This document shows, piece after piece, positions 32,856 to 45,006 of a DNA stretch of 64,000 bases. Under the pieces are notes generated by a model, which was given only the letters and a program-made list of their open reading frames with translations, was not told the DNA's origin and ran no database searches. The translations under genes and the position numbers were made by a program. Source of the DNA: Rosa chinensis (Eukaryota; Streptophyta; Magnoliopsida; Rosales; Rosaceae); contig NC_037091.1 of the NCBI RefSeq assembly GCF_002994745.2, positions 25,983,789 through 26,047,788 on the forward strand, written 5' to 3'. How positions within the stretch are numbered: position 1 is the first letter of the stretch; each line of letters opens with the position of its first letter.

Positions 32856-33104
32856 GGGAAAAAAGAAAGAAAAAAAAAAGCTAGGCATGGCAGGGAAAGG
32901 AAAAAACAGACTTCGTACAAAAGTTGAGCATCAATTGGAATAAGGGAACTCATAACTTAAAGGAGCCTTATAATGCACTAACAAATTCCTCTGGAAGTGT
33001 GAATATCAAGATACAAAAAAAACAAGTTGCACTAGCTTGTATCTCAGCTTGTCAAATGGGCTAAAAAAGGAACATAAAGACATATTGAGCCACACATTAT
33101 ATAT

Positions 33105-33467
33105 TTCGTTTATAACTCACTCCTTCACCAGTTACAACCTCACCAATGCAGTAAGCTCCATTTCCATCCTCAAGGATTCAGTGGGATGCCTCCTTACTCA
33201 CAACAAGAACCATCCCAATACCCATATTAAAAGTTCGTCTCATTTTAGCATCTTCTACTCTTCCAGCCTAGTATTAGCGTTAGATAAATAAAATGAGAAA
33301 CACATAAGTTACTTAAATGCCAGAGAAAAGCTCAGAAGTCAAAAAATGAGATTACATGAAATTCTCATTACCTCTTGGATCCATTTGAAAACAGCTTGGA
33401 CTTCCCATGAATGATTATAGATGACAGCTCCTAGGCCTTTTGGAAATACTCTAGGTATATCCTCCAC
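33105..33467 (-). pseudogene. PUR5: PUR5 C-terminal fragment (AIR synthetase)
   Basis: Minus-strand exons 33467-33372 (VEDIPRVFPKGLGAVIYNHS, WEVQAVFKWIQE) and 33267 to about 33105 (AGRVEDAKMRRTFNMGIGM, VLVVSKEAS, then ILEDGNGAYCIGEVVTGEGV), separated by an intact GT-AG intron. This is the C-terminal part of phosphoribosylformylglycinamidine cyclo-ligase, the fifth step of de novo purine synthesis, plastidial in plants. An in-frame TGA lies at 33180-33178, at an Arg-type position. Earlier exons were not found in the window. The fragment is opposite in orientation to the PEX7, LTV1 and SDA1 pieces, and a hAT element lies just upstream. Confidence 0.85.
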
Positions 33468-33538
33468 CTAGGTACAACTGAACAAAAAAGAAGAAGTTAA
33501 AAACAATCTTTGATGCTCGATTTAGTGCTAGTCATAAT

Positions 33539-35774
33539 TAGGGGTCGTCAACGGGCCGGGCCGGGCGGGCCCGGCCCATTCATAGCGGGCTTGGGCCGGG
33601 CGTTGCTATATTTTTAAATAATTGCGGGCCGGGCCGGGCCGGGCTTTATTAAAAATCAAAGGATCCAAGCCCATCCATATAAAGCGGGCCTTGCGGGCTT
33701 TTTCGGGCCGGGCCGGGCTTAGCCTTGCGGCTTTTTTGGGCCGGGCCTTGCGGGCTTTATTTATAAATAAATATTTAAAGACACAAGTATTTTTTTTTTA
33801 ATCAAGCTTTGGAAATTCAATGGATAGTGATCAAATACAACCAAAGATAACAATCTATATAACTATATTGTACCAAAAAAAATCTATATTTATACATAGA
33901 TACTAATTTGTTGATAAATAAATTTTTAAAGACACTAATTTTTTATAAATCTATATTTATACATCACACACTCCAAAGAGCTACATATAGCAATTCAAAG
34001 AAAATGAGAAACTGACCGTTGGATGAGTTTATTACAATAAATTATGAGTGTGGTAAAAAATTTAGCCAATTTCACCATATTTTTGAATCCGATCGGATTG
34101 GTTAACCGTAGTCACTTATATGTTTTATTGGTTGACTGATGGCGTGGCAACCGCGAAACGTGCTTATTTTTTCACATCACGTTTGTATATATTCCATCGA
34201 TGGATGTGCGTGGACATAAGATAAAAAAAAATTAATTTTAATTACAAACACATTCGACTATACTAATTTTATTCCTAAAGTTATATGACTTATACATTGC
34301 ATTTAAATTGTTTAAGTTCATTCTAAAGCAACCATGAAGTGGAAAATGAATTCGGAGAAACCAACCGCTTGATGGAGAGATTGTAATGTTTCATGGTGGT
34401 TGTAGAAAATCCAGCCAATTTAGTTCACGTTTCGAATTCGATCAACTAGGTCAAACGTAGTTACTCTTATAAACCTATATTTATATATCATACACTCCAA
34501 AGAGCAACCCCTATCAATTCAAAGAAAATGGAAAAACCGACCGTTGGATGAGTTTATTACAATAAATTATGAGTGTGGTAAAAAATTTAGCCAATTTCAC
34601 CATATTTTCGAATCCGATCGGATTGGTCAACCGTAGTCACTTATATGTTTTATTGGTTGACCGATGCCGTGACAACCGCGAAACGTGCTTATTTTTTCAC
34701 ATCACATTTGTATATATTCCATCAATGGATGTGCGTGGACATAAGATAAAAAAAATTAATTTTAATTACAAACACATTGGTCTATACCAATTTTATTCCT
34801 GAAGTTGTATGACTTATACACTGCATTTAAATTGTTTAGGTTCATTCTAAAGCAACCATGAAGTAGAAAATGAATTCGGAGAAACCAACCGCTCGATGGA
34901 GAGATTGTAATGTTTTATGGTGATTGTAGAAAATCCAGCCAATTTGGTTATCGTTTCGAATTCGATCAACTAGATCAAACGTAGTTACTCATATAAATCT
35001 ATATTTATATATCATACACTCCAAAGAGCAACCCCTATCAATTCAAAGAAAATGGAAAAACCGACCGTTGGATGAGTTTATTACAATAAATTATGAGTGT
35101 GGTAAAAAATTTAGCCAATTTCACCATATTTTCGAATCCGATCGGATTGGTCAACCGTAGTCACTTATATGTTTTATTGGTTGACCGATGCCGAGACAAC
35201 TGCGAAACGTGCTTATTTTTTCACATCACGTTTGTATATATTCCATCAATGGATGTGCGTGGATATAAGATAAAAAAATTAATTTTAATTACAAACACAT
35301 TGGTCTATACCAATTTTATTCCTATAGTTGTATGACTTATACATTGCATTTAAATTGTTTAGGTTCATTCTAAAGCAACCATGAAGTAGAAAATTAATTC
35401 GGAGAAACCAACCGCTCGATGGAGAGATTGTAATGTTTTATGGTGATTGTAGAAAATTCAGCCAATTTGGTTCTCGTTTCGAATTCGATCAACTAGGTCA
35501 AATGTAGTTACTCTTATAAACCTATATTTATATATCATACACTCCAAAGAGCAACCCCTATCAATTCAAAGAAAATGGAAAAACCGACCGTTGGATGAGT
35601 TTATCACAATAAATTATGAGTGTGGTAAAAAATTTAGCCAATTTCACCATATTTTCGAATCCGATCGGATTGGTCAACCGATATGTAGAATATATATATG
35701 CACATATTTTATATAGAAGTATAATAGTATAAGAACTTCCACACACACACACAATATATATATATATATATATA

Positions 35775-35805
<31 letters not shown>

Positions 35806-35855
35806 CTCTCTCTCTATCTATACACACACACATATATATTATAATATATATATAA

Positions 35856-35895
<40 letters not shown>

Positions 35896-36006
35896 CTATA
35901 TATATATAAACACATACACACATATATGATATTATGATATATTGATATATATATATATATATATCTATATATATATATCTCTCTCTCTCTCTCTATATAT
36001 ATATAT

Positions 36007-36046
<40 letters not shown>

Positions 36047-36243
36047 CTCTATATATATATATATAAACACACACACACACATGATATATTGATAATTGAT
36101 CTATATATATATATATATATATATATATCTATATGACTATATATATATATATCTATATAAACACACACACAAATATATATCTATATGTGTCTATATATAT
36201 ATATTTATAAACACACACACATATAGATATATCTATATATATA

Positions 36244-36330
<87 letters not shown>

Positions 36331-36508
36331 ATATTTTGCGGGCTTTTACGGGCCGGGCCGGGTTTTTGAGGGCTTTTTTGCGGGCCTCCATCGGCCCACC
36401 ATGGCGGGCTTTTGCGGGTTTTTTGACGGGCCGGGCCGGACCAAAAGCCCTCCGGGCCGGCGGGCCTCCATCGGCCCTCTTGATCCGCGGGCGTTTTGAT
36501 GAGGCCTA
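33539..36508. mobile_element. Non-autonomous hAT element 2 (8-bp TSD)
   Basis: A 2970-bp element with ends TAGGGGTCGTCAACGGGCC and GTTTTGATGAGGCCTA, flanked by GTCATAAT at 33531-33538 and 36509-36516. Same family as the element at 13132-14846. It holds four tandem copies of the 523-525 bp unit (CCGTTGGATGAG marker at 34016, 34541, 35065, 35588), then about 650 bp of mixed (TA)n, (CA)n and (TC)n microsatellite (35690-36340), then a GGGCCGGGCC-rich end. No transposase. Repeated frames beginning [13 protein letters not shown] and the Tyr/Ile/Cys/Val-rich ORFs in the microsatellite are rejected as genes. Confidence 0.88.
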
Positions 36509-36516
36509 GTCATAAT

Positions 36517-38145
36517 CTAACAGAACAATGTTCAAAGTCAATAATACACAGACAAAACAAATGCTCTCTGGTAATTGAATACAAATAAAAAGCGAGTAGA
36601 CATTTTTCAGAAAATACAGCTGCATGCAGTTGCAACTAAGTCACAACTAACATCAATTCCACACTTCCACTACATCCAGGCCTCAAGGTTTTAGTTATGA
36701 TATAGAGATATAATAACTTACCAGAGTACAATTCGATCAGGCTTTCAACTCCAAGGTGATTCTACATGCTTCAAGCTTCAATATATATTAGCTCTATACG
36801 TATCTTGGTACGATCTTCTTCTACATTAGATACAAAATCAAAGGACTTAGTAACTGAATTAATAGAAATCAGAAAGTAATAATTTCTACACAACTTGCAT
36901 ATGAGGAAGCAGAATATTGTTAAAAATATATAAAGATATAAGTTAAAATCAGTAGAAAAGACATAGGCACTACTTAGGTAGACCAAAGAAACAATCCCAA
37001 TTTGAACATTCTTCTATGATGGCTCATAGTCACACCTTAACCTCACAACCATGCATAGCTTCCTAACAAAGTCGAGACACTCGAAGAGATGCCTCAGCTG
37101 CTTGGCTAAGCACCATCCTCAATACATCAGATTAACCAAAAAGTTACAAGGAAATGTCTTGGCCAATAACTTGCACCGAAGCCCATATTCTCCAAGCTTC
37201 AGCTCAGCATCCAAATGTTCCTTCTCATAAGGACGTCTTGGCTTCTCTAAACATGAACAATTGTCTCATCACTATCCAAAGCCAAGGAAATCAACAATTT
37301 CAACTACAAACACAAACAAAGATCACCAATCCAAAATTTTACAGACTAGCATCCACTCATAAGTCATAACTATTTTAATTTCACATGGACGAGGGTGCTA
37401 GTATGATAAAAGAAACACAACAAGAGCCTAATATTCTCCCATAGAAATATGCAAAAATACAATGCTCTATCTCACCCAACAAGCAGAAAGTGAAAACTGA
37501 ATCATCGTGTAAACGACCTATCAATATTCAATTATTTTCACGTGAACAAGCTATCAAGCTAACCCACCCTACAGGTGCACATATCTTATATTTGCAGCTA
37601 GATGCATTCATTACATCAGAGCCTCTAGAAGGAAACAGAAAATGAAAATTTTGCCTAGTGACATATATCAAACACTTCTTTATGCAAGAATATACTTCAC
37701 ATAATAACCTATCATAAAATGACATAGAAAAAAGAAAGCAGAATTGCCTTAAATTCCCTCAGTATTGAAGCATATACAAGTTTTCACAAACCACACAACA
37801 CTAACCTAGTTTCGGTTACGAATCCCTATCTACTAGTCCAACTTCTATCATTTCAGGAATAACTGACAATACTGTTATCACAAAAGTGAAAGGGGTGCCA
37901 TACCAATAAGTTACCAAAAACATGAATTGCAGCCAAACGAATTGCAAAGATAATCATGTACAAGAAGCAGAAAAGCATTCAAATATTCCCATATAAATCA
38001 AGGCTCAGAGAAACAAGAAAAATATAACAATATAAACTTATGCCATCCAATGTAAGCAAAACATAATTGTTGTATATTCAAGACAATGGGGATTAAGTCC
38101 AGGAGCCATACCTCTGCATTGGACCTCTGTGCAGCTAGTGCAACA
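36517..38145. other. No gene recognised within the fragment block
   Basis: A/T-rich DNA between hAT element 2 and the QWRF fragment. It contains no frame longer than about 72 codons and no match that I recognise. Just downstream of the QWRF stop a frame reads NVALAAQRSNAE before a GT (about 38110-38150), perhaps another exon piece. Confidence 0.35.
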
Positions 38146-38796
38146 TTAGCTCAATCTCCCATCAAGATCATTCCCCAGTGAATTTTGCAATGCCCTAACC
38201 ACATTGGAGCCAGATCCATTCAATTTCTTCATCTCCACCGTACAATCCAAGCTCCTGGTCATACAAGTGTCTGGCCTCAACCTCGGCGGCCACCGGTACT
38301 GCTCCATCAATCTGGAATTCTCGCTCTGATCCTGCCTCGCCTGCGTCGAAGCCTTCCTTAGCTCCGGCGTGCCTTTCCTCGCAGTCGGAGACGGCAATCG
38401 CTTCGCTTTACTCACCTGGAGCACGTACGACTCGCCCTGAAACGAAACCGATAAACTCCTCGTCGAAGTGACCAACAACTTCTGAGTCGCCGACATTTCA
38501 CCGCCGCCGGCAGCTCCATTCCCGGCCCTCAAATCCAAAGAATTAGGTCGAGGAGTGACCGTTCTCCTCCTCTCCACCTTCTTTACAGCCAATCTCTGCA
38601 ACTTGGGAACCTCTTCAAGCAATCGAGCCTTGATGTTCTGAGAAGGTTGGCTTGAGAATCCAACTGGAATTGGAAATTTTTGGCTCCTTCCCTTTGTCTC
38701 TCTCCTAAATAGCCAAGAACAAGAGAGAGAAAATTTGAGCTTTAGCATTTTTGACTTCAGGGCGGAATGGGAATAAAAAAAACTAAAAGCTGACAT
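38146..38796 (-). pseudogene. QWRF / AUGMIN8-type gene fragment with intact ORF
   Basis: A 216-codon open frame. It contains SATQKLLVTSTRSLSVSFQG, VSKAKRLPSPTARKGTPELR, MEQYRWPPRLRPDTCMTRSL with DCT, and NVVRALQNSLGNDLDGRLS. These match the basic, disordered N-terminal half of plant QWRF-motif proteins (AUG8, SNOWY COTYLEDON 3 and relatives), microtubule-binding augmin-type subunits. The family's own N-terminus and the C-terminal QWRF domain are absent; the first 40 residues (MSAFSFFYSHSALKSK...) look unrelated. The stop follows GRLS, where family members continue. It is probably a captured fragment, but since the frame is open it could still be expressed as a chimeric small protein. Confidence 0.65.
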
Positions 38797-39194
38797 TTTT
38801 TAACATCACCTCATTATTAATAAGGACTAAATTAATATTACTACCAATTCATAATGGATCTTTTTATCAAGTGGGAAAGTAGGTGACCTTTTTATCATTT
38901 TACACTCTAATGTGACTCCATCATTTCCCTTTATTTTATTTTACTTTTTTACTTATTTATCTCTAATATTTTAATATTTAAGGGTTAAAAAAATAAAATC
39001 AGAGAACCTATTATCTAGGATCTAGGTTCTGGGTTCGAGTCACCATGAGGGTAGAAGTGAAATCCTTTGATCATCTTTTTTTTACAAAAAAAAAAAAGGG
39101 TTATAAAAATAAAATCAATTTTAACTAACCACACCTCTTAATAAATACGAAAAATTACTAAGCAGAAAAAACAATAGAAAATTACACACAAGTG
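38797..39194. other. Intergenic, no gene seen
   Basis: A/T-rich sequence between the QWRF fragment and the repeat-filled element to the right. No feature supported. Confidence 0.4.
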
Positions 39195-39426
39195 TTCTTT
39201 TGAAACTTTAATTAGTCACAATGCCATCTTATATTTTTTGTCTTCATAAGGCCACCTAATGTTTCAATTTTTTCTCCAGTTGACAAATTTGCCCTTCCAC
39301 CTTATCTAAACGAGATGTTCTGCTCCACACATTCTCTCTCTCTCTCTCCCTCCCTCCCTCCCTCCCCTTCAGTCCTTCACAAACCCACACGACTCTCTCT
39401 CTCTCTCTCCCCCTCCCTCCCTCCCT

Positions 39427-39467
<41 letters not shown>

Positions 39468-41530
39468 CCTCCCCTTCAGTCCTTCACAAACCCACACGAC
39501 TCTCTCTCTCTCTCTCTCTCCCCCTCCCTCCCTCCCCTTCAGTCCTTCACAAACCCACACGACTCTCTCTCTCTCTCCCTCCCCTTCAGTCTTTCACAAA
39601 CCCACACGACACCGTTGCCTCTCTCTCTCCCCTTCCCAAACCCACACGACGCCGTCGACGACAAGCAATTCGAGCCTAACCCGACTCCCTCCCTCCCCTT
39701 CAGTCCTTCACAAACCCACACGACACCGTTGCCTCTCTCTCTCCCCTTCCCAAACCCACACGATGCCGTCGACGGCAAGCAATTCGAGCCTAACCCGAAA
39801 CATCTAGTTCTCCACAAGCAGGTAAACCTTCGGATCTTGGATCGCTGCTGCAGTGGATTGAGCTTGGATTGAGGTCGGGAGATCCGTTGTTTCGGTTAAC
39901 GGCGAGAACGAGGTCTGTTGTACTCGTGGTCGAACGCTGTTGAACGCCAGCGAGTCCAAAGCGTAGCGCAGCCGTAGTCGAGAAGCTTTAGCGAGCTGAG
40001 GTCCTGGATCCAGACGATGACCTTCGACGACCAGAAACCTAGAACCTCCGGTCTCCACTCTGTAACTTGATTTGGTGAATTTTGGCACTGTTATCCTTGA
40101 TCTCGTATTAACAAATCACCAGATTAGTCATGTTGTGATTGAAATTGTTCCATTTTGATTGAAATTGTTCTTGTTTGAAATTGTTTCATAATTGTAGGAT
40201 AGAATGAGAATTGTTGAAGTTTCTATTAAGAAGGATTGTCATTTTGTTCTGGTATAGATGGATGAATGTGATGATTACTTTATTAAGTTCTTGAGTTGTG
40301 TTTGTTTGAAGTTGAAATCAGAGTAATTTGATTCAAGTAGTGGACATTTTCAATTTATATTTGTTTGATGTTTCATAGTAGCTTCTGTATTGGTTGGGAA
40401 CAGATTTCTTAGTCATTGTGAGTAGCGTTATTAGTTTTAATTTAAGGGATTAGCTTTTGTGTTACTTGGTAGTAGATTTTGTTATTGGTGAGAATATATT
40501 TTGTTGTTTGTTTGAGTAGCTTTTGACATTATTGGTTGGGAACAGATTTCTTATTCATTGTGAGTAGCGTTATTAGTCTTAATTTAAGGGATTAGTTTTT
40601 GTGTTACTTGGTCGTAGATTTTGTTATTGGTGAGAATATATTTTGTTGTTTGTTTGAGTAGCTTTTGACATTATTGAGAGTAACTTTTGTTGTTGATTAG
40701 AGTAGCTTTTGTTGGTGGTGATCGTAGTTTTTGTTGTTGGTAAGAGTAGTTTTTGGTGTTGGTAAGAGTAGTTTTAGTAGTTGGTAAGAGTAGATTTTGT
40801 TACTTGTGAGAGCAGCTTTCTGATGTTGGTGATAATAGTTTTTGTTGTTCGTAAGCGTAGCTTTTATTCTTGGTAAGAGTATTTTTTGTTGTTGATGAGA
40901 GTAGTTTTTAGTGTTGATGACAATAGCTTTTCTTATCTCGTTGAAACTCTCACTGGAGTAGCTTTTGTTGTTGTTAAGAGTATCTTTTGTGGTTAGTGAG
41001 AGCAGCTTATACTCTTGATGACAGTAGCTTTTCTTAGCTAGTCTGAAATCTCACTAGAGTACTTTTTGTTGCTGGTGAGAGTAACTTTTGGTGTTGGTGA
41101 TAGTAGATTTTATTATCTTACCGAAGGCTGTCGAAAATCTCAGGAGTAGCTTTTGTTGCTGGTGACAATAGTTTTTGTGACCTCTCTAGAGGTCACCGGA
41201 AATCTCACCAGAGTAGCTTTTGTGACCTCGCCGGAGGTTGTCGGAAATCTCATCAGAGTAGCTTTTGTGGTGGCCGGAGTTCGCCGGAGGTCGGCCGGAG
41301 ACCCGTCGGAGTTCGCCGGAAGTTGGTCGGTCGGAGACCCGCCGGAGTTGACCTGAGACCTCGCCGGAGGAGAGAGAAAATGATTGTTGACTTTTTAGTA
41401 TAGTGGCATTTATGTAAATATGTTAATTTTTATATCTAAAATATAAAATCTTTTTTAATCAAGTGGACTTATCAGGGAAAAAACTAATTAGTGACCTTAT
41501 GGTTAAAAAAACATTTAAAGATGCATTTAT
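39195..41530. mobile_element. Possible Mutator-like element filled with minisatellites
   Basis: The left segment near 39200-39290 (CATAAGGCCACCTAATGTTT) and the reverse complement of the right segment near 41465-41530 (CATAAGGTCACTAATTAGTT) are similar, suggesting degenerate terminal repeats. The interior has two tandem arrays: CT/CCCTCC blocks alternating with CAGTCCTTCACAAACCCACA (39330-39790), and about 900 bp of 24-30 bp units of the form GAGTAGCTTTTGTTGTTGGT (40380-41280). No transposase. Long Leu/Ser/Pro ORFs here (for example 39315-39872) come from the repeats. Confidence 0.4.
40380..41280. repeat. GTAGCTTTTGTTGTTGGTGA minisatellite
   Basis: About 30 degenerate units with the consensus AGTAGCTTTTGTTGTTGGTGAG. 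A related phrase (ATAGCTTTT/AGTAGCTTTT with GACAATAACT) occurs inside the element at 20870-27550, which supports a common transposon family. Confidence 0.7.
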
Positions 41531-41714
41531 ATGTAATTAACTCAAAAAACAATCAGTCCACATTACTAAAAAAAGAAAAAAAAAAAATCAGTCCAAAAAA
41601 AAAAAAAATTTAACGGGAAAAACAAAATCCCATTTCCCTCCTTCCTAAAACCCTTTTCTAATCGAAGCCTCTTGGAGAGCAAAGCCCTGTAAAACCCTAG
41701 AGCTGAGCTTAGCA

Positions 41715-44510
41715 ATGGCAATAGGCACAGCACTCTCAGAGCCTCCCAAAATCTACAGATTCGCACAATCCAAGTACATAGACTCCGTCAGGTGGCTGCC
41801 TCCTATCTCAGCCTTGGACCGCTTGGCCGTGATCGCGGTTTTCGACTCGGATTCGGACTCTTCCTCCATACAAATCCACTCTTTCACCCAAGACCCATCA
41901 CCAAATCTAACCCCCGACTCGCAATGGGACTCACCCTCGCGAGTTTCCTCTCTCACGGCGTCTCAATTCAAGCACAAGTCCCTCGTGGCCGCCGCAGCGT
42001 TTTCGGGTTCGCTTCACGTCTTGCTCACCGATGCAATGGACCCTTCGTCGTTTGAATCGGAGCTTTCGTTGCCCGAAAAGGCATTGCATGACGGGCCCAT
42101 TGCTTGTGTGGATGTGATGGATTGTGGGCTTGAGTGTGTCACTGTTGGGGAAGATGGGAGGGTCAATCTAGTCAGTTTGGGGGAGTCTGAGCTCAGCTAT
42201 AGGAGGATTTTCGATAGCAGTGGGTTGGTTTCATTTACTTCGGCGAAATGGGCATCGCCGAGTGAGTTTGCTACTGGAGGATTTGGGTTTAGTCTGCAGT
42301 GGTGGGATCAGAGAAAGCCTGGTGGGGCGGTTTCTCAGTTCAAGGGTGACTGGTGAGCATTTGTTTGCTTCAGTTGTTGTAGTTTTGAGTTAGATTTTAC
42401 GCTTGGATTGATGGTAAACTTTTTTTTGTGACTTTTCTCAGTAAGCAATCAGGAATTAGATCAAATATGTTCGTGTGTTGTAACTTGGAAGTTCTGCATT
42501 TTCTAAATGTAGTTTAATATTTCACTTTTAGTGCTGGACTTTCTGATGAGTTCATTTTCGTTTATCTGCTGAAGCCTAATGTCTGATCAAATACATAAAT
42601 ATTAAACATTCACATGCCTAAAATGGTGCCTTATTAGCTTATAAATACAGAATGTTAGATCTCAGGAAGTGTAACTTTTTTGGCCATGAACATGTCACTT
42701 TGAAGTTGGAATATGTATCTTCTTACACAACTAGGTAAATATGTGCTTAAAACATAGAAAGTATTGACACCATACGATACAAAGACTTGTATCTTGTAGT
42801 TGTTTTCATGGAAATTGAATAATCTGAGTTTGGTCAACTGTACTTCGATTGTGATTGAATCTGGTTTTATGTGTTTGGTTTTTTGTCTTCTCCTTCTATT
42901 TTGCGATGGTAAATGATTTTACTATTTTTTTTTAGTAAATATTAGAAACATAATGACTTTCCATACCATATGGGCGATTTATGTTTTAGAGCTTTTTTGC
43001 TTGCTGGAAATGTTGCAGGAATCAAAGAGCTTCCGGGATTGTACATTCCATTGATATTCATCCATCAAGAAAGCACACTTGTCTGGTAATGTGGATATGC
43101 TGTTCTTCAATACTTCCTTTTGACATTAAATTGGTTGAGCTTTAAAACTCACTGTATGTTATGTATGTTGTTTCCAGATCAATAAGAGCCAAAAGCATGA
43201 GTTTTATTGTTTAAGTCTATTTTGTTCTATTTGATAAACATTTGTTTATTGCTCATGAATTTGGCTTCTATTAGTGTTCTTAGTCACCTCTCCCTTCCCA
43301 ATCTCTTTGTTTCTCTAATTGCATTTCGCACCATAAAAGTCCGGTGATGTAGTGTGTTTTGGATGGTTTAGTGTTCGAATATCCTTTGCTGTTCCTGAAC
43401 CACAACAGTTGAAGTAAAGGATAATGCCCAATGTTGAAGTAACTTAGAATATATATTCTCCAATAGACTGAGGGATTGGTGCACTGAACATGATTTGGTA
43501 ATCTCCATTTTATATTATAATCGGCGGAACATGTTTCCTACATATGCTGCTGCGAGTTTGTATAGTGAGAGTTGATTGTTCTGCAATTGAGTCAGCTTAG
43601 AATTACACTTGCTTCAGTATAATCATTGCAAAAAACAAAAAAAAGTATCATAATTAATTTAAGTTGAATTAATGTCTATTTTCATGGTTGAATTATGATG
43701 ATGTCTTATTTTAGTGGTAGACTTGCTTCACAATTATACTGTCTTAAATCTTGTTTGTACATAATGCTATGCTATGTAAATACAATGCCGGCCTTCTGCA
43801 ACGTCAAAAGAACCTGAGAGAGCTTTATCACTGTGACTTAAATGAGATTTTAGTTTGCTTGAACTTATGATGTCTTGCAACTTTCTTGTACTTACAGGCA
43901 GGAGGCTCTTTAGGTACTGTATTTGCCTGGGATCTTAGGTGGCCACAACAGCCTCTTTTACTCTCTGGGGTTGGGTCAGGTGAAGCAAGCTGCTCACCAT
44001 GTGAAAGTGATGTTTGGGAGGTTCAGTATGACCCCTATGTAAAGTCTTCAAATGTAGGAAATGTTTCTTCACGTATTTTACCTACTATGATCTGTTCTGA
44101 GGACGGAATTCTTGCTGTTGTTGAACAGGGTATGATGTTTTCTGCTATTTCTTTGACCAACTGTCACGTCTGATAGCTTCTTTCTTATGCTAATTTGCTG
44201 ACTGTTTATACAAGTGGAAGTGAGACTTACAAAGAGTTGCAAATTTTCAAACCTGTATAGGTGAGGAACCCATTGAGCTCTCAGCAGAACCTTGTGCAAT
44301 CAACAGTTTTGACATAGACCAGCAATATCCTTCTGTGAGTAGAAACTGACCAGATTTTTGTTTGTGCTCTGTGAACTTTCTGTGACTTGTTGCGACTCTT
44401 TTAGAATGCCTAATATGTTAAAAGTTGTGTTGCTTACTAGTTCCACATTTGCACAGGATGTGATATACAGCCTGGAGTGGGAATCTATAGCCATCTTGAC
44501 AAGGCCATGA
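41715..44510 (+). CDS. NUP43: Nucleoporin NUP43 (WD40 protein)
   Basis: Five coding exons: 41715-42352, 43019-43085, 43898-44129, 44261-44334 and 44457-44510, all with GT-AG introns and consistent phase, giving 355 codons including TGA at 44508-44510 (354 residues, normal for the family). The protein begins MAIGTALSEPPKIYRFAQSK and continues YIDSVRWLPPISALDRLAV, with WD40-type segments FATGGFGFSLQWWDQRKPGG, GIVHSIDIHPSRKHTCL, AGGSLGTVFAWDLRWPQQPL, DVWEVQYDPY, and the C-terminus VIYSLEWESIAILTRP. NUP43 belongs to the Nup107-160 Y-complex scaffold of the nuclear pore. The ATG at 41715 is followed by the expected N-terminus. There are no disruptions, so this gene looks functional. The 3' UTR probably extends past 44600. 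Confidence 0.93.
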
Positions 44511-44975
44511 TATCAAGAAGTGGAAATGAAGATTCAGAGTTCAATTTGGAGCTAGCAATTAAAAAATGGAACCCTGCCAAGCCACTTGGTGCTGAAGTGA
44601 AGTTAAAACTAATGTACAAACCAAGTTACTAATAAAGTTTCTGTTGTAGTACGTAGGATAATCGCTGCACAAGTGTGTAAAGTACTGTTTATAGTCTGCT
44701 AAAATATCGATCAGAGATTCAGTGTTAATGTACCCAATCCCATGTAATTGGGACAAGCTTTGTTGGTGTAGTGGTGCTTCAAAGGTTCTTGAGAGCATAC
44801 ATTTTCACCATTACTGCAGCAGTGTAAGGCTGCAAGATTAGATCCAGGCTCAACAATGCTCCATAGACACTGGTCGATAGTTTATATGCATCTCAATTAT
44901 GGTTTTGAAAATATGGAGTTTCGGTTAAATTTTTGAAATAGCAGAAATAATTCCTTTCCTCGTTTTTGGTTTTTG

Positions 44976-45006
<31 letters not shown>

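Noticed and set aside
35561..36509. Cys/Val/Tyr/Ile-rich ORFs of 88-137 codons
   Set aside because: Translations of (CA)n/(TA)n microsatellite at the end of hAT element 2.
39315..39872. 185-codon Leu/Ser/Pro ORF and its antisense Arg/Glu counterparts
   Set aside because: Produced by CT and CCCTCC microsatellites and a repeated CACAAACCCACACGAC phrase; periodicity is that of the DNA repeat.
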